The position numbers and the translations under genes were made by a program. A stretch of 64,000 nucleotides of DNA from Prunus persica (taxonomy: Eukaryota > Streptophyta > Magnoliopsida > Rosales > Rosaceae). The number at the start of each line of letters is the position of its first letter. Positions within the stretch are counted from its first letter, which is position 1. The DNA lies in the NCBI RefSeq assembly GCF_000346465.2, contig NC_034013.1, forward strand, positions 2,836,150 through 2,900,149. Direction: 5' to 3'. Positions 21,296-33,045 of the stretch are shown one piece after another. The notes beneath the pieces are model-generated. The model did no database searches. It was not told the DNA's origin and was given only the letters and a program-made list of their open reading frames with translations.

Positions 21296-22800
21296 TGGTG
21301 GGATTACTATGTTTTCCTCATGGTTTGGCTTCTTATCTAAGAAGCATGGATACGCGGACTTAGGTCCGTATCCCATATCAGATACATAGTCGGATACGAT
21401 ACGCATTGGATATGTATTGGAGTCAACGGATATGATCTTTGACTGATGGACACGCATATCTTACGTTATGGACACAAGTATCAGAGATTTCGGATACGTT
21501 TCTGGTCAATCTTGAAGCCAGAAGCCAAAGAGAGAGAGAAGTAAAGATTGGAGAAAGAGATGAGAGGAGGAAGAAGAAGAAGAAGAAAAGATAGGACGTA
21601 TGTTGGCTGCTGCGTGTGAGGAGGGAGGGAGGGAGAGAGAGAGAGAGATGAAGAAGAGAAGAGAGATGGTGGAAAAGAAAAAGGAGCAGCCCCAGCTTGA
21701 GGAAGAAAAAGACTTAATTTTTCTTTTTTAATATGAATTCTCAAATGAACGACGTCGTGGTTGTAAAAAACATAGATATGTTGACAAAAAATAATTAAAG
21801 ATCTGTTTATTGGGTCTTAATTAATAATATTAAAATGGGCCTAAAAAGATATGAAACAAGCTATATAAGCCTAAAAAATATAAAGAATCAGAAAAGAAAG
21901 CCCAAGAATTATACACTATATTTATTAGGGGTGGGCATCTAAAGCTGAAATACCGAAATCGTATATTAACTATACCGTACCATACCGATTTCATACCTTT
22001 TCATTTAAGATTGAGAGATATTTGGTACCTGGTATCAAGTATTTGGTATTGGTCAATATTGTACCGAACCGAATACTTAAATATAATTTATTTTTCATAC
22101 CGAAATATAAGTATTTGTGTTGTGTTGTTGATTCTGGATTATGCCATTTGTGCTGTGTTGTTGATTTCTTGCTTTTTCTATATTTTGATAGCCTTTATGT
22201 GTATGTTTATAACTTTATAGAGCCTTTTTCTTTGATTCATTTGATAATTAAAAGCTGTTTCAAATAGAAACATATAAAAGCTTTTCTGTAACCAGAACCT
22301 GAATTCCATTAACTTTTTTCTGTGGGATACAAACAAGAACCTCCTGTATTAAATTTCAAAACAGTATTATTCTACCCTAGAATAGTTTTTCAGAGTGACC
22401 TCTGGGTTCTGTTAGTTTGAAGATCAGTATCTTCATTATTTTGTTCTTAAATTGCCATGTATGCATCATCTATATGGTTTCTTTCATTGACTAGTCAAAC
22501 ATACGATGGTTTTGACATCATCACTGTATTAGCATATAAAAAAATAATAATAAAATGAAGAATCTTTTGTTAAAAATTGACTGAGCTTTGTTATTGGGTA
22601 TGTAAGACATAAGGCATAATGCATAATTTTAACTATTTTAGTTTGTAAGCCATAAGGCATGAGTTTTAACCATTTGGATTTGATGAATCTGTTGAATTTG
22701 TTGGTGGATATTGATTTGGCTGATTTGGATATTGAATATATTGATTAGGATTTGGATATTGAGTATGTTGAATCTTTGAATATGTAACTTAGGCATCACT
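21296..22800. other. Transposon debris, unassigned
   Basis: Contains a G/A-rich simple stretch (21530-21670), and a segment from about 21927 starting aggggtgggcat with phrases on 'taccgaa' and 'ggtat' that resembles non-autonomous hAT-like repeats, though no matching far end was found. No gene seen. Confidence 0.4.
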
Positions 22801-23840
22801 TATAAAAAAAACACACACACACAATGACCGCGGTAATATTTACAAGTTAAGTCAATTAGTCAATTTGCTGAAAAACCAAGAAGAGGATTCGGATCCGTTC
22901 TTTTACCTAGAATGGACTGTTTATATTATAATGGAACAGAATCACAAAAAAAACAATGTAAACGACGCCAACCTACAGGCATAAACAGAACAGAAGGCCC
23001 CTCTCTATGGGACATTTCAGCGAACACTTGGTGGGCACTCCGTGGTCGTCCACCAACCCTCCAAAGGGTCAAGACTGGAGCTTCCATGGAGGATTTCGGG
23101 GATTCACGGGGTCAAGCGACCCGTGTGTCCTTCTGTGATCCGCCTCATTGAGGCTCAAACAACTTCATTTACTAGGTTTTCGTGAAGAAAAAACACACAG
23201 AACCGACAAAGCTTTCAACTTGCCAAAAATCTGTGAAACTGAGCTGAAAACGAAGGAAGCAATGGAATAGCATTATCCAATTCAATGGTCAGTGACATAT
23301 GAACTTACTAAATTATATTTATTTTATTGTTGGATAAATATTAAAATTTTCAGTCGCTATATAGGGTCACAAGAGCATTCGTTTTTATAAGACTTTCTAG
23401 GAAAGTGAATCAATGACCTAGGTTGCCTGGTCTCAATAGCTTTCCATTCGTTTAGAGGAAACTTTAGCATGAGCATGAACCTGTCACACTCAATGTGAAG
23501 GTTACTTTGCTTCTGTGAGCTTGCAACCTATTTGACCAAAGAGAGAAGAAAAGTAAAAAAGAAAAGGACATCTAAAGATTATTGCTAGCCATCCGATGGC
23601 ATGCAATAACAAGTCAATTTCTTGGAAAGTTGGATTTCTTTCAAGGGGTAGAACAATGTTGTATCAAATACTTTCTAGAAGTCTGACTTGGAAAGAACAA
23701 TCCAATTACTTTCCAATTGAGAATTTAAAATCCATTCAGTCACTGTTACTTCTTCAGCGTGGGTGGTAAATTACGCGGATGCAACCCTTCAAATTTCTGT
23801 GAATATTCCATGCAACCCTTCACTGTTACTTCTTCAACTT
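22801..23840. other. Intergenic, including distal upstream flank of NLR3
   Basis: A CA microsatellite (about 22808-22823), a GC-richer segment at 22960-23150 without recognisable protein, then AT-rich flank. Blocks at about 23390-23405 (ctttctaggaaag) and 23727-23755 (aaaatccattcagtcactgttactt) recur upstream of NLR2, and the 23350-23540 part recurs as a relic near 28.8 kb. Confidence 0.45.
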
Positions 23841-23844
23841 GGTA

Positions 23845-23875
23845 TCTAATATAATATAATATATATATGTGTGTG
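23845..23875 (+). promoter_or_regulatory. TATA-rich core promoter of NLR3
   Basis: A tandem ctaatataatataatatatatatg stretch about 100 bp before the ATG at 23969, followed by a TG microsatellite. It is likely to provide the TATA element, though which TATA is used cannot be told. Confidence 0.4.
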
Positions 23876-23968
23876 AGTGTGTGTATACCAACTTGGATTG
23901 GAGCTCAAGATGAAAATCAGTTGAGGAAGAAAGGGTAACCACAGATACAATTAGTAGAGAGAGAATTA

Positions 23969-26782
23969 ATGGCTGAGAGTGCAGTAAAGTTTCTGCTAGA
24001 CAAGCTCACCTCCCTTTTCGAAAATGACTTGCAACTCTTGAGAGGGGTGAGGGAAGAGATTGTGTATCTGAGAGGAGAGTTAGAGCGCATGACAGCTTTT
24101 CTGAGAATTGCTGATGCATTTGAAGAGAGTGATGAGGAAGTCAAAGTGTGGGTTAAGCAAGTAAGAGACATTGCTCATGACAGTGAAGATGTTCTTGATG
24201 AATTTACAATTCTTCAGGCACATGATCATGGGAAGGAGGAGCAGGGATTATTGTACGGTTCAATTCGAAGGCTCTCTTGCTGTATTAAGAACACAAAAGC
24301 TCGATACCGCATTGCTTCTCAATTACAAGGCATAAACATGAGGATCAGAAAAATCTCTGATGTTCATAAGAGACTGAGCCATAAATTCTGTACAAGTGAA
24401 GTAGCAGGTAAATGGTGGGAGACACATGGAGGAGGAGGAGATGCTCTACTTTTGGAGAGAAGTGATATAGTCGGCATTGATGAACCTATAAAGCAGATGG
24501 TTGGGTGGCTTGTCAAGGGTTCTTCTGGACGCGAAGTAGTTTCTGTGGCTGGGATGGGAGGCATGGGGAAGACTACCTTGGCCAAACAAGTCTATGATGC
24601 TGCACAAGTGAAGAAGCATTTCAAAGTTCGTGCTTGGATCACTGTCACTCAGTCTTTCAAACTTGGGGAAATCCTCAAGCACATGATTGAACAACTCCAC
24701 CAAGCAATTCGAATACCAGTTCCACAAGGAATCAATAACATGAGCACCAACCAGCTTAAAACAGTAATCAAGGAGGTCCTGCAGAGAAGGAGGTATCTCG
24801 TTGTTCTAGACGACGTATGGCACTTGTGCGGATGGGATGCCTTGAAATATGCATTGCCTAACAATACTTGTGGCAGCAGAGTCATACTTACTACACGAAA
24901 TGCGGATGTAGCCTCTACAACCTGTGTAGAATCCAGAGGTAAAGTCTATAACTTGGAGCCCTTGCCCCTAACAGACGCTTGGGAGCTTCTGTGCAAGAAG
25001 ACATTTCAGGGGAACTCCTGTCCTCCACACTTAGAGGAAGTCTGCAATTATATTTTAAGAAAGTGCGAGGGACTGCCACTTGCAATTGTGGCAATCAGTG
25101 GTGTTTTGGCTACCAAAGACAAACGCAGGATTGATGAGTGGGATATGGTTGGCCGTTGCCTTGGGGGTCAAATTGAAGGCAATGACAAGCTCAAGGACTT
25201 GAAAAAAGTTCTCTCACTCAGTTTTAATGATCTGCCATACTATCTCAAGTCTTGTTTCCTGTACCTCAGCATCTTTCCTGAGGATCATCAAATCAAGCAT
25301 ATGAGACTTATTCGATTATGGATAGCAGAGGGATTTATCGAAACAAAGGAAAGCAAGACATTGGAAGATGTTGCAGAGGACTACCTCAATGAACTATTGA
25401 ATAGAAGTATGATTCAAGCAGCGGAGACAACACCTGATGGAAGGGTCCAAAAGTTTCGAATTCATGACCTCTTGCGCGAAATTATCACCTCCAAGACAAG
25501 AGATCAGAACTTTGCCACAATTGCTAAAGAGTACAATATGCCATGGCCAGACAAGGTCCGGCGCCTGTCAATACATAACACACTACAAAATGTACAGCAA
25601 TACAGGTCTGCTTCTCAACTGCGTTCTCTCTTTATGTTCAGAGTTGCTGAGAAGCCATCACTGCAGAGGTTCTTCCCCACAGGCTTTACACTGCTTAATG
25701 TGTTAGATTTGCAAAGTACACCTTTAAATGTTTTCCCAGCTGAAGTTGTCAACCTTTTCTTTCTAAAATATCTGAGCTTGAGAGATACCAGGGTAAAAAC
25801 TGTTCCGACCTGGATAGGGAAGCTTCAAAACCTAGAGACTTTGGATTTGAAAAATTCTCGGGTTACTGAACTTCCAGTTGAAATCCTCAAACTCCAACAT
25901 CTGCGCCATCTCCTGGTATATCGTTATGAGTTTGTTCCTCATGAAAATTTTCACTCAAAATATGGTTTTAAGGTGCTAGGAAAAATAGGGGCTTTGACAT
26001 CCCTTCAAAAGCTCTGTTTCATAGAGGTGAACCAAGATGGTGGTGCCATATTAATAGAGCTGGGGAAACTAGTTCAGTTGAGAAGGTTAGGCATTGTTAA
26101 GATGAGGAAAGAATATGGTAAGGCTTTCTGTTCATCCATTGAAAAACTGACGAAAATTTGCTCATTGTCCATAACTTCAGTAGAAGAGGACGAGATCATT
26201 GATTTGGAGTACCTTTCTTCTCCTCCTCTACTGCTTCAGCGGCTCTACTTGCGCGGACGACTGGAGAAATTACCTCACTGGATACCTTCTCTTCATAGCC
26301 TCGTAAAATTATATTTGAAATGGAGTAGGTTAAAGGATGATCCACTTGTATTCCTTCAGTATTTGCCCAATCTAGTACATCTTGAACTATCTGAGGTGTT
26401 TGAAGGAGACACGCTGTGCTTTGGAGCTGGAGGATTTAAGAAGCTCAAGCATCTAGGTCTCGATACATCTGATGAACTTAGATGCATACGGGTGGAAGCG
26501 GGAACAATGCCTTGTATTGAACAGTTAAGTATCAAGCGCTGTAAATCATTGGAGAAGGTCCCATCAGGCATTGAACATCTCATCACACTTAAGGTGCTGA
26601 AATTTTCTGATATGCCAGAAAAATTAATCAGGACACTACTTCCACATGAACCAGGAAATGATTATTGGAAAGTTGAACATATCCCAGAAGTTTATATCAC
26701 CTATTGGAGGGAGTGGGAGTGGAAGGTCTACTCCTTAGAGGGCTTGAGCGAGGCACAAAACTCCCACTTCTGTTGTAAATAG
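23969..26782 (+). CDS. NLR3: CC-NB-ARC-LRR disease resistance protein (RPM1-like)
   Basis: A complete intronless CNL receptor of 937 residues. Coiled coil 1-138 with EDVLDEF at 73-79; P-loop GMGGMGKTT 195-203; kinase-2 LVVLDDVW 277-284; RNBS-B GSRVILTTR; GLPLAI; RNBS-D CFLYLSIFPE; MHD position IHD in RIHDLLREI near 498-500; leucine-rich repeats from about 530; C-terminal block YITYWREWEWKVYSLE. Most of the LRR segments are nearly identical to NLR2 (for example EDEIIDL, LLLQRLYL, LPHWIPSLHSL), marking these two as a recent duplication. The tail is about 12 residues shorter than NLR2. Start chosen because MAESAVKFLL is shared by all paralogues. Confidence 0.95.
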   Translation: MAESAVKFLLDKLTSLFENDLQLLRGVREEIVYLRGELERMTAFLRIADAFEESDEEVKVWVKQVRDIAHDSEDVLDEFTILQAHDHGKEEQGLLYGSIRRLSCCIKNTKARYRIASQLQGINMRIRKISDVHKRLSHKFCTSEVAGKWWETHGGGGDALLLERSDIVGIDEPIKQMVGWLVKGSSGREVVSVAGMGGMGKTTLAKQVYDAAQVKKHFKVRAWITVTQSFKLGEILKHMIEQLHQAIRIPVPQGINNMSTNQLKTVIKEVLQRRRYLVVLDDVWHLCGWDALKYALPNNTCGSRVILTTRNADVASTTCVESRGKVYNLEPLPLTDAWELLCKKTFQGNSCPPHLEEVCNYILRKCEGLPLAIVAISGVLATKDKRRIDEWDMVGRCLGGQIEGNDKLKDLKKVLSLSFNDLPYYLKSCFLYLSIFPEDHQIKHMRLIRLWIAEGFIETKESKTLEDVAEDYLNELLNRSMIQAAETTPDGRVQKFRIHDLLREIITSKTRDQNFATIAKEYNMPWPDKVRRLSIHNTLQNVQQYRSASQLRSLFMFRVAEKPSLQRFFPTGFTLLNVLDLQSTPLNVFPAEVVNLFFLKYLSLRDTRVKTVPTWIGKLQNLETLDLKNSRVTELPVEILKLQHLRHLLVYRYEFVPHENFHSKYGFKVLGKIGALTSLQKLCFIEVNQDGGAILIELGKLVQLRRLGIVKMRKEYGKAFCSSIEKLTKICSLSITSVEEDEIIDLEYLSSPPLLLQRLYLRGRLEKLPHWIPSLHSLVKLYLKWSRLKDDPLVFLQYLPNLVHLELSEVFEGDTLCFGAGGFKKLKHLGLDTSDELRCIRVEAGTMPCIEQLSIKRCKSLEKVPSGIEHLITLKVLKFSDMPEKLIRTLLPHEPGNDYWKVEHIPEVYITYWREWEWKVYSLEGLSEAQNSHFCCK

Positions 26783-26862
26783 CCTTCAAACTCTTGTAAC
26801 TGTAAATAGTGAATGGTCTCCCTTCCCTTGGTTCAAGTGTTTCTTAATGCTTTCGACCAAAG

Positions 26863-26868
26863 AATAAA
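26863..26868 (+). terminator. Polyadenylation signal of NLR3
   Basis: The hexamer aataaa lies about 80 bp past the stop codon. Plant signals are loose, so this is only the best candidate. Confidence 0.4.
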
Positions 26869-27830
26869 AAAGTGTTTCATAATGTAGAAAGCTGGTTTGT
26901 ACACAAGAGTCTCTATTATTGGTTGGTGATGCCTTGGTTCATTATTGTGTAAATCTTATGCTGTCAATTTATGCTACTTAATTTCTGTAAGATTCGATTA
27001 TTAGAATTTCAGGTGTTTTATTTGTTTTGTTCAATATGTCTTTGTTGGGTAAAAAACTTATATATAGATCTGTTCTTCATTCTGCTTCTGCTTGAATCTT
27101 TTAGCCTGGCCCTTTCATTTCTATCCATTTTTCAGCTTAAATGAAAGAAATGTTGGTTGTTGATTTCCTAGCTAGAACCATCTTATTGAGCCACTGTCCT
27201 CTCCATTCTTCACATGTCTGGTACTTTGAACATTTTCATGTCACGTTTTATTTGTACCTTTTTCTTCTGCAAGTGTAAATTCCCCAAGTGCATGCTTGAA
27301 GAAAACGTTTTCAAATAAAATTTTGGTGAGAAAAAGATAGCCAAGAGAAGCAATGTATGAAACTTGTACCCAGCAAGATCTTGGCTGGCAGGTAAAAAAT
27401 GATTTAAGGGAGATGCAGCAAAAGTCCTATGATCTATATTCTATATCATAAGACTAGGCTGATTAGACTTTTCTTTTAGTTCCATTCATCCTACAATTTA
27501 AGCATAAACATATAATCTTATAAATAGCTCCCATTTGATAACCATTTCATTTTCACTTTTTTTGAAAACTGAAAACAAATTTGGTAACAATTTTCAAAAA
27601 AGTGAAAATTAGTTTTCAAAAGCACCGTTCTTTTTTAAAAGAACTTGGAAGTATTTTCAATTTTCGTTTTCATTTTTACCTCTCCTTGCTCATTCACCAA
27701 TTTTACATCATCACACATACATTGCACTTAATTACCAAAGCTCGATATTTTTGACCTCTCGACTTGGACCCAACTGCTCAACTAGGTGCGTAAATTTTGG
27801 CAACCAATCATAAGGTGACACATGGATGAA
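26869..27830. other. Intergenic, no gene
   Basis: 3' flank of NLR3, followed near 27525-27670 by a self-complementary A/T stretch (tttgaaaactgaaaac and gttttcaaaa phrases) resembling a small MITE. Ends were not resolved. Confidence 0.4.
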
Positions 27831-28705
27831 GGAATATTCCTTAGGTCAAATAATTTTGCTAATTGAATCCAATTTAATTAGTCTATTATCTTTGATTTGC
27901 GATAGGAATATCTTCCCAAATCAAGGATCTGATTTCCCTCAAATCTCCTTGATATTAAAAGTATCCTGTCATTTATAGTGTGTTTGGATGCGGAAATTTA
28001 AAAGTAGGGAATTCATAAATGACAGAATTTAATGTTCTAGAATTTGTAAAGTTTTTTTTTGTTTGGATAACGGATTTAAATTACGGAATTTAACCTTTAT
28101 TTGTAAAGTTATTTTTTTAAAAAACTCAATCTCTCTTGGAATATTAGAAATGACAACTTTTAGATAGAATTTAAATTTGAGATTTATGACCTCCAAACTC
28201 CATTCTTTTCCCCCGCGGAATCTCTAAATTTTTATGTTTTTTTTATTATCCAAACACAGGAATCGGTTCATGTCAATTTAAAAATTCTGACTTTTGTCAA
28301 AATTCCAAGTTTATTTCCCTTATCCAAGCACACTGTTAAGGAAAAATAATAATTCTCTTCCATATGAGAATTATTCTCTACAAACCCTAGCCAACAAGGA
28401 GATTGTATAAATAGATAGCTACACTTCACACATGAGGTAATTCTAAACTGAATCCTGAAATCCCTCTCTCTCACCTCTCTCACGCCACCCTTTAGCCCCG
28501 TGAGAGAAAACTCCATTGTTTTAGTTATTTCTGCATCTCCTCGAGACCATTTAACTGACTTAGACATCGGAGGGCTTTTGGCAACCACCTTCCGAGTGTG
28601 CTCCATTGACCGAATCTATTTTGTAGGGATCAAGGAAGAAGAGGTTCGAGTTCAAAGAAGAAAATCATCTGCGAATATTCTCTCGTGAGATTATTTACAC
28701 CAACA
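27831..28705 (+). mobile_element. Old LTR relic split by a MITE
   Basis: The parts 27831-27976 and 28335-28705 follow the same order as the antisense LTR inside the copia element (37650-38190): 'ggtcaaataatt' segment, a 'caaaccctag' block, a TATA (tgtataaatagatagctac), a CT-rich leader, 'gacttagacatcggagggc', and 'gcgaatattct'. It is diverged and its ends and target duplication are unclear. Confidence 0.5.
27977..28334. mobile_element. MITE, 358 bp, in the LTR relic
   Basis: Termini agtgtgtttggat and atccaagcacact are inverted repeats with one mismatch. The body is full of 'aaattcc/ggaattt' phrases, in the style of plant MITEs. The target duplication could not be fixed, so the superfamily is open. 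Confidence 0.65.
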
Positions 28706-28794
28706 ATATAATCTTATAAATATTTAAATTTCTCTGCTAATTAAGTCGACACGTCCGGTTCACAATACACAACTAGGTTTTAAAATACATTTTA

Positions 28795-29095
28795 GTCATT
28801 ATCGGTGCATTTGTTTTCATAGGACTTTCAAGAAAAGCCAATACCGTAAGCATCCAATACAATAATACTCTGCGAAAGTTAGATGCTTTGACTTGTAGTT
28901 TCTTTATTCTTTATTTAGCACTACGCACAAACCTGTCACCCTCAGATGATGGTTACTTGCTTTTGGCACAAACCTGTCACCCTCAAAATATTGTGAAACT
29001 TCAATACAAATGGTGTAGCCGGACTTGGAAGTTAACTAAATTTCTCGGCAAGTATAGACAGATTGAAGTGAGATGTGGATTTTTAACTTGATACT
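28795..29095 (+). pseudogene. Relic of an NLR upstream region (no coding part left)
   Basis: Shares ordered blocks with the NLR3 upstream flank at 23350-23540: 'catttgttttcataggactttc.aagaaaag' and 'aacctgtcac.ctca...ggttact.tgctt'. The phrase gcacaaacctgtcaccctca is itself present twice here (about 28925 and 28967). No NLR exon follows, so it looks like a duplicated promoter segment whose gene was lost or never copied. Confidence 0.45.
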
Positions 29096-29264
29096 CTATA
29101 GCAACTAGGTTTTATAATTCTAGAACAGATTTGATATTGGAGCAATTCTCCTCCAGCAAAGACTTGCGAAAGCTAAAAATCCACATCTTTTCAAGGAATT
29201 TTAAGGACGACGTTGTAGTGAGGAAGTTCAAAAATAATAGAATTTAAATTTTAAAAATGGAGAT

Positions 29265-29675
29265 ATTTATACTGACACGCCTTGAGGTTTGAAATGTTTT
29301 CACAAAACCCCTTTGAGATTTTAGAAATTACACTAACACTCTTGCAGTATATCTTTTTGTTTTCATAAAATCTCCTCCATTAATTTTTTGTCCAAAAGCT
29401 GTTTGATGTAATATAAAAACTTCTTCAAATGACAAAACAACCCTCAATGATTGGGCCTCATGGGTGTATATGCAATCTAATCTTGAAGTTAACTTTGTCA
29501 TTCAGAAAAAAAAAAAAAAAATTACATCAACAATTTTTTGAGGAAAAATTAATATAAGTTTTATGAAAACAATTTGAAACTTCAATCTAGGTGTGTTTGT
29601 TAGTGTAATTTTCAAAACCTTCAGGGATTTTATGAAAACAACAATGGGGATTTTAATGTAAATACATTTTTAAGT
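29265..29675. mobile_element. MULE-type MITE with long inverted repeats
   Basis: About 80-bp imperfect inverted repeats: left 29265-29345 and right 29590-29675, sharing tgttttca.aaaa.ccct and aaattacactaaca. Long repeats without coding capacity suggest a Mutator-derived MITE. The 9-bp target duplication was not clear. Confidence 0.6.
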
Positions 29676-29798
29676 TGTAGAGTTTGTGAATTTTATTGTT
29701 TGACTAACTTATTAAGTAAAATGTTACGGCTTGACAATATATAATTGAATAACAATCTAAAAGAATTGAAATATTACCAATATGTTATAAATATGTGG

Positions 29799-30014
29799 AA
29801 TGTGGATGACCACTATAACATCCACTACCTCCAGGTTTTAACAGTTTATAACCTATTGTATTACTATTGTAATATGTACCTTTCACCTACAATTTATGGG
29901 TTAATTTTCTATGATTGTAAGCCTATAAATAGGTGATTATCAAGGATGAATGATACAAGTTCATAAAACAAATTCCTCTTATTTCCCTATACAATTTTGC
30001 TCTAGTTTTATAAC
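29799..30014 (+). repeat. Possible short LTR fragment
   Basis: Starts tgtggatgacc, holds a TATA (gcctataaatagg) and ends gttttataaca, followed by cgttatct, a context I know from short plant copia LTRs. No flanking duplication was found. Confidence 0.4.
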
Positions 30015-30240
30015 ACGTTATCTTTGGTATGTTTTCATTCTTTGATTTTTCTTTTTTCTTATATGAGCTAGAGTCATCACATGGTATAAAGTTTCTTTGT
30101 ACTCACCATCAGACTTCATCATGCTCATTTCATAGAAAAAAAAAAAGTTTCTTACACATGAATATAATGCCATTTTTTTTATTTGTTTGTTTATTTAATT
30201 TTAAGAATGATCTTAATTAATTATAGCGTGTGAAATTACC

Positions 30241-31458
30241 TGTAGGATGACTAATAATGCCTAATCAATAAATAAAAACAAACTTCGGTAGCAGGATTGA
30301 TATGGCTCATCAATCCTGAAACGTGAAGAGCATAAAATAAAAGAATACGTAGAGAATTATTTTATATGGGAAAATGTCACCTCTAGGGAAAATCCACGAA
30401 ACTCCTCAGTCCAAAACAAATCCACAATAGAATGATGATTACAGGAAGTACTCACACACTTATCCTAGACACATTCTAGATAATGTTTGCCAATTTCTTC
30501 ATACTCAACTTCTGTCACGGGATGATCTTTTGACACTCCTTATATTGAACGTAATACTGGTCATGATTGCTTCAAGCTCGCCGGAGTTCTTCCAACTCTC
30601 CTTATGTTGAATCTGATACTGGTCACGATCGATTCAAGCTCACCGAAGAAAAACCTCCACCACGGTCTTGTTGCTCTCAATCGTATGAGTCACCAAACTA
30701 TGTAAATGAATGCATTATGAATGTCAAAAGTTTTTGATAAATCACCAAGTAAACATGGAACACTTGATGATTTATATCAAATAAAAAAGCAGCTTTCTTA
30801 AATGTTTAAGCACACAAAACTAATGTTGAAAAGCTATGCTAAAAACAAAACATCAAGCCTGATTTTATATTACTTTTTCTTCTCTAGGAAGAAAAGCCCA
30901 CGTCCAAAATAAAATCAATTTCATTGAAGGCTAACCAAATAACCAAAGATATGTTTCCTAGTCAAAACCAAAATCAAGAGTAAACCACCAAATAGATATG
31001 AACCAAAGCAAGAAGGTTTTTTTTCTTCACAATATTACTCTTTAATAGAGTATCTGATAGTAAATGTGATTTTGCAAGCAATCACAACTTGATCCAAAAG
31101 TAAGACGCTTTTTAGGACATGAAGAGCAGGAAAGCAAATCAATTTGAAACAAACATGCTTAAATAAGACGCACTCCTGAAGGGATTTTAATTGATTTAAA
31201 AATCAATAAAATTAAATCATATCAGACTTTAAACAACATTCCCAACATGAATGCATGAAAAATGACATGTCTTACCCCTCAGATCAAATGTCTCATACGT
31301 GTTAAGTCACAATTCTGGTATTCAGGGATTGCTGAGCTGTTTCAATCTTGTTGTTTCTAGAAATCAGAGACATCAATTTTGCTTCAACCCTACAGCTAAA
31401 TGACACTTCCAAACCTATACTAAGATCTAGGAAATTCCAATACAATTTCATACTAACA
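30241..31458 (-). mobile_element. LTR of a copia element, 1.2 kb, copy 1
   Basis: On the minus strand it begins tgttagtatgaaattg (at 31458) and ends tcatcctaca (at 30241). It is homologous end to end to 57105-58336. Immediately upstream on the minus strand lies a purine tract (gccaaagggagagat, 31459-31473), the expected polypurine tract of a 3' LTR. About 190 bp of internal sequence survives (to about 31661) before another LTR cuts it off. Confidence 0.7.
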
Positions 31459-32544
31459 ATCTCTCCCTTTGGCATTTCCTAGACAAAACACCCGTTACAA
31501 CTCAAAAGGAATTACATAGGATCAAAAAAAAGAAATTCTACTCTAAACTCAGTGCTTGCAATCCCTGCACATTATGAAACAACAAAACAAGTGAAGTATG
31601 TAGGAGAAGAAATGTAATGCAAAGCAAAATTACAAGACTACTCCTTTCTTAATTCCACAATTGAAAGGACCCAACCCAAATTCCACTTTGGAATCAGTAT
31701 CAAACCCGGTGCATGTCCAACACTTGGCAGGTGTCGGGCACGAATGACTAAAATACCCTTCTTGCCCAAATCCAAAAATTACTTTAGGGTTTGACTTCTT
31801 CCAGAAAACCGACAGAGTCTCACCTGAAAAAGGCTCAAAGCCCTGAAATCTTCTTACACAGCAAACTAAACTACTCCCAAGCATTCAACAAATTCAACTT
31901 ACAAAATTGAACATAACAAACAAATCATAAAACTTGTGGCTACAACTAGGTTAGCCTAGGTTGCCTACATACCCTTACTGAGGAATCAAGACACACGTAG
32001 TTCTTTCTACTAAAAAAAACACAATTCAGATAAGTTAATATTGTTTAAAGTAAAACCAACAATTAAATTCTAGAATAATTCTTTACTTTATTTTCAGTTA
32101 GCTATATAATTGAATGACATGCCCTAAAATTGTGCCTAACTATTCAATCAATTTATCATTGTACATCCAAACACTTACATAACCAAACCTCTTACTTGAA
32201 AGCCATACCTGCAACCGTCCGCATAGTGCATATGTCCTGCAATCACCCACTAGGTGGTATATGAGAAATATCATAAATTCGAAGGCAACCAGAGAAGGGA
32301 AAATGTAGCCAACCACCTGTGTAGACAAGTCGGGCAGGTGGCTGAGCCGCTGGGGATCTTGGCCAACCCTGTGCAGATAATATGAGCAGAGTGGTGAAGA
32401 ATATCCTGTTAACTATATAAACAGATAAGTAATGCACTGCTCTCCGTATAGGGGTACCCCAAACATAATTCGTCAATTCCATAGATAATCTATTAATTCC
32501 AAGTACTACATATGTAGAACAGTCCACTCCACATGTGCGGTACA

Positions 32545-32759
32545 TCCTAGCAGAATCGGGGGACAATAAGTCATCCTGAGACGCAAATCCTAGTAGAATC
32601 GTGGGACACGAAGTTAGCTCGGAATGCAAATTCTAGCAGAATCGGAGTACACGAAGTCATCTCGAGACGCATATCCTAGCAGAATCGGGGGACACGAAGT
32701 CAGCTTGCAGCAAATCCTAGCAGAATATGGGGACATGAAGTTAGCTCGAGACACAAATC
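32545..32759. repeat. 43-bp minisatellite, 5 units
   Basis: Units start at 32545, 32588, 32631, 32674 and 32715 (period 43, last junction 41), each opening tcctagcagaatcggggga and carrying 'cacgaagtcatctcgagacg'. It lies inside the truncated LTR. Confidence 0.9.
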
Positions 32760-32849
32760 ATGGCACCACACGATTCCGGCGTCCCCGAGGCTCGTTGGGC
32801 AATATCATACGCACGTAGACAATTTCGAAGGCAATAGGGGTGTTCGAAG

Positions 32850-33045
32850 ACAATCTGAAGGAAACCAAATGTCCAAAGACATTCCGAGGGCAACTGTATG
32901 TTTAAAGACATCAATATTTCTGAAGGCATCCAGGATGTTCGAAGACACCAATATTTTCGAAGGCAACCAGGATGTCCAAATACATCAATATTTCATAAGG
33001 CAACCGGGATGTTCGAAGACATTAATATCTCTGAAAGCAACACAA
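32850..33045. repeat. 37-bp minisatellite, about 5 units
   Basis: Period 37 marked by aaggcaaccaggatgttcga at about 32923, 32960, 32997 and 33034, plus a diverged first unit. Its unit is unrelated to the 43-bp repeat just upstream. Confidence 0.88.

Noticed and set aside
22912..23151. A small coding exon
   Set aside because: GC-richer and open for 79 codons, but I see no family motif and no splice context in either strand.
32545..33045. A CRISPR-like array
   Set aside because: Plant DNA, units abut without unique spacers; these are minisatellites in an LTR.
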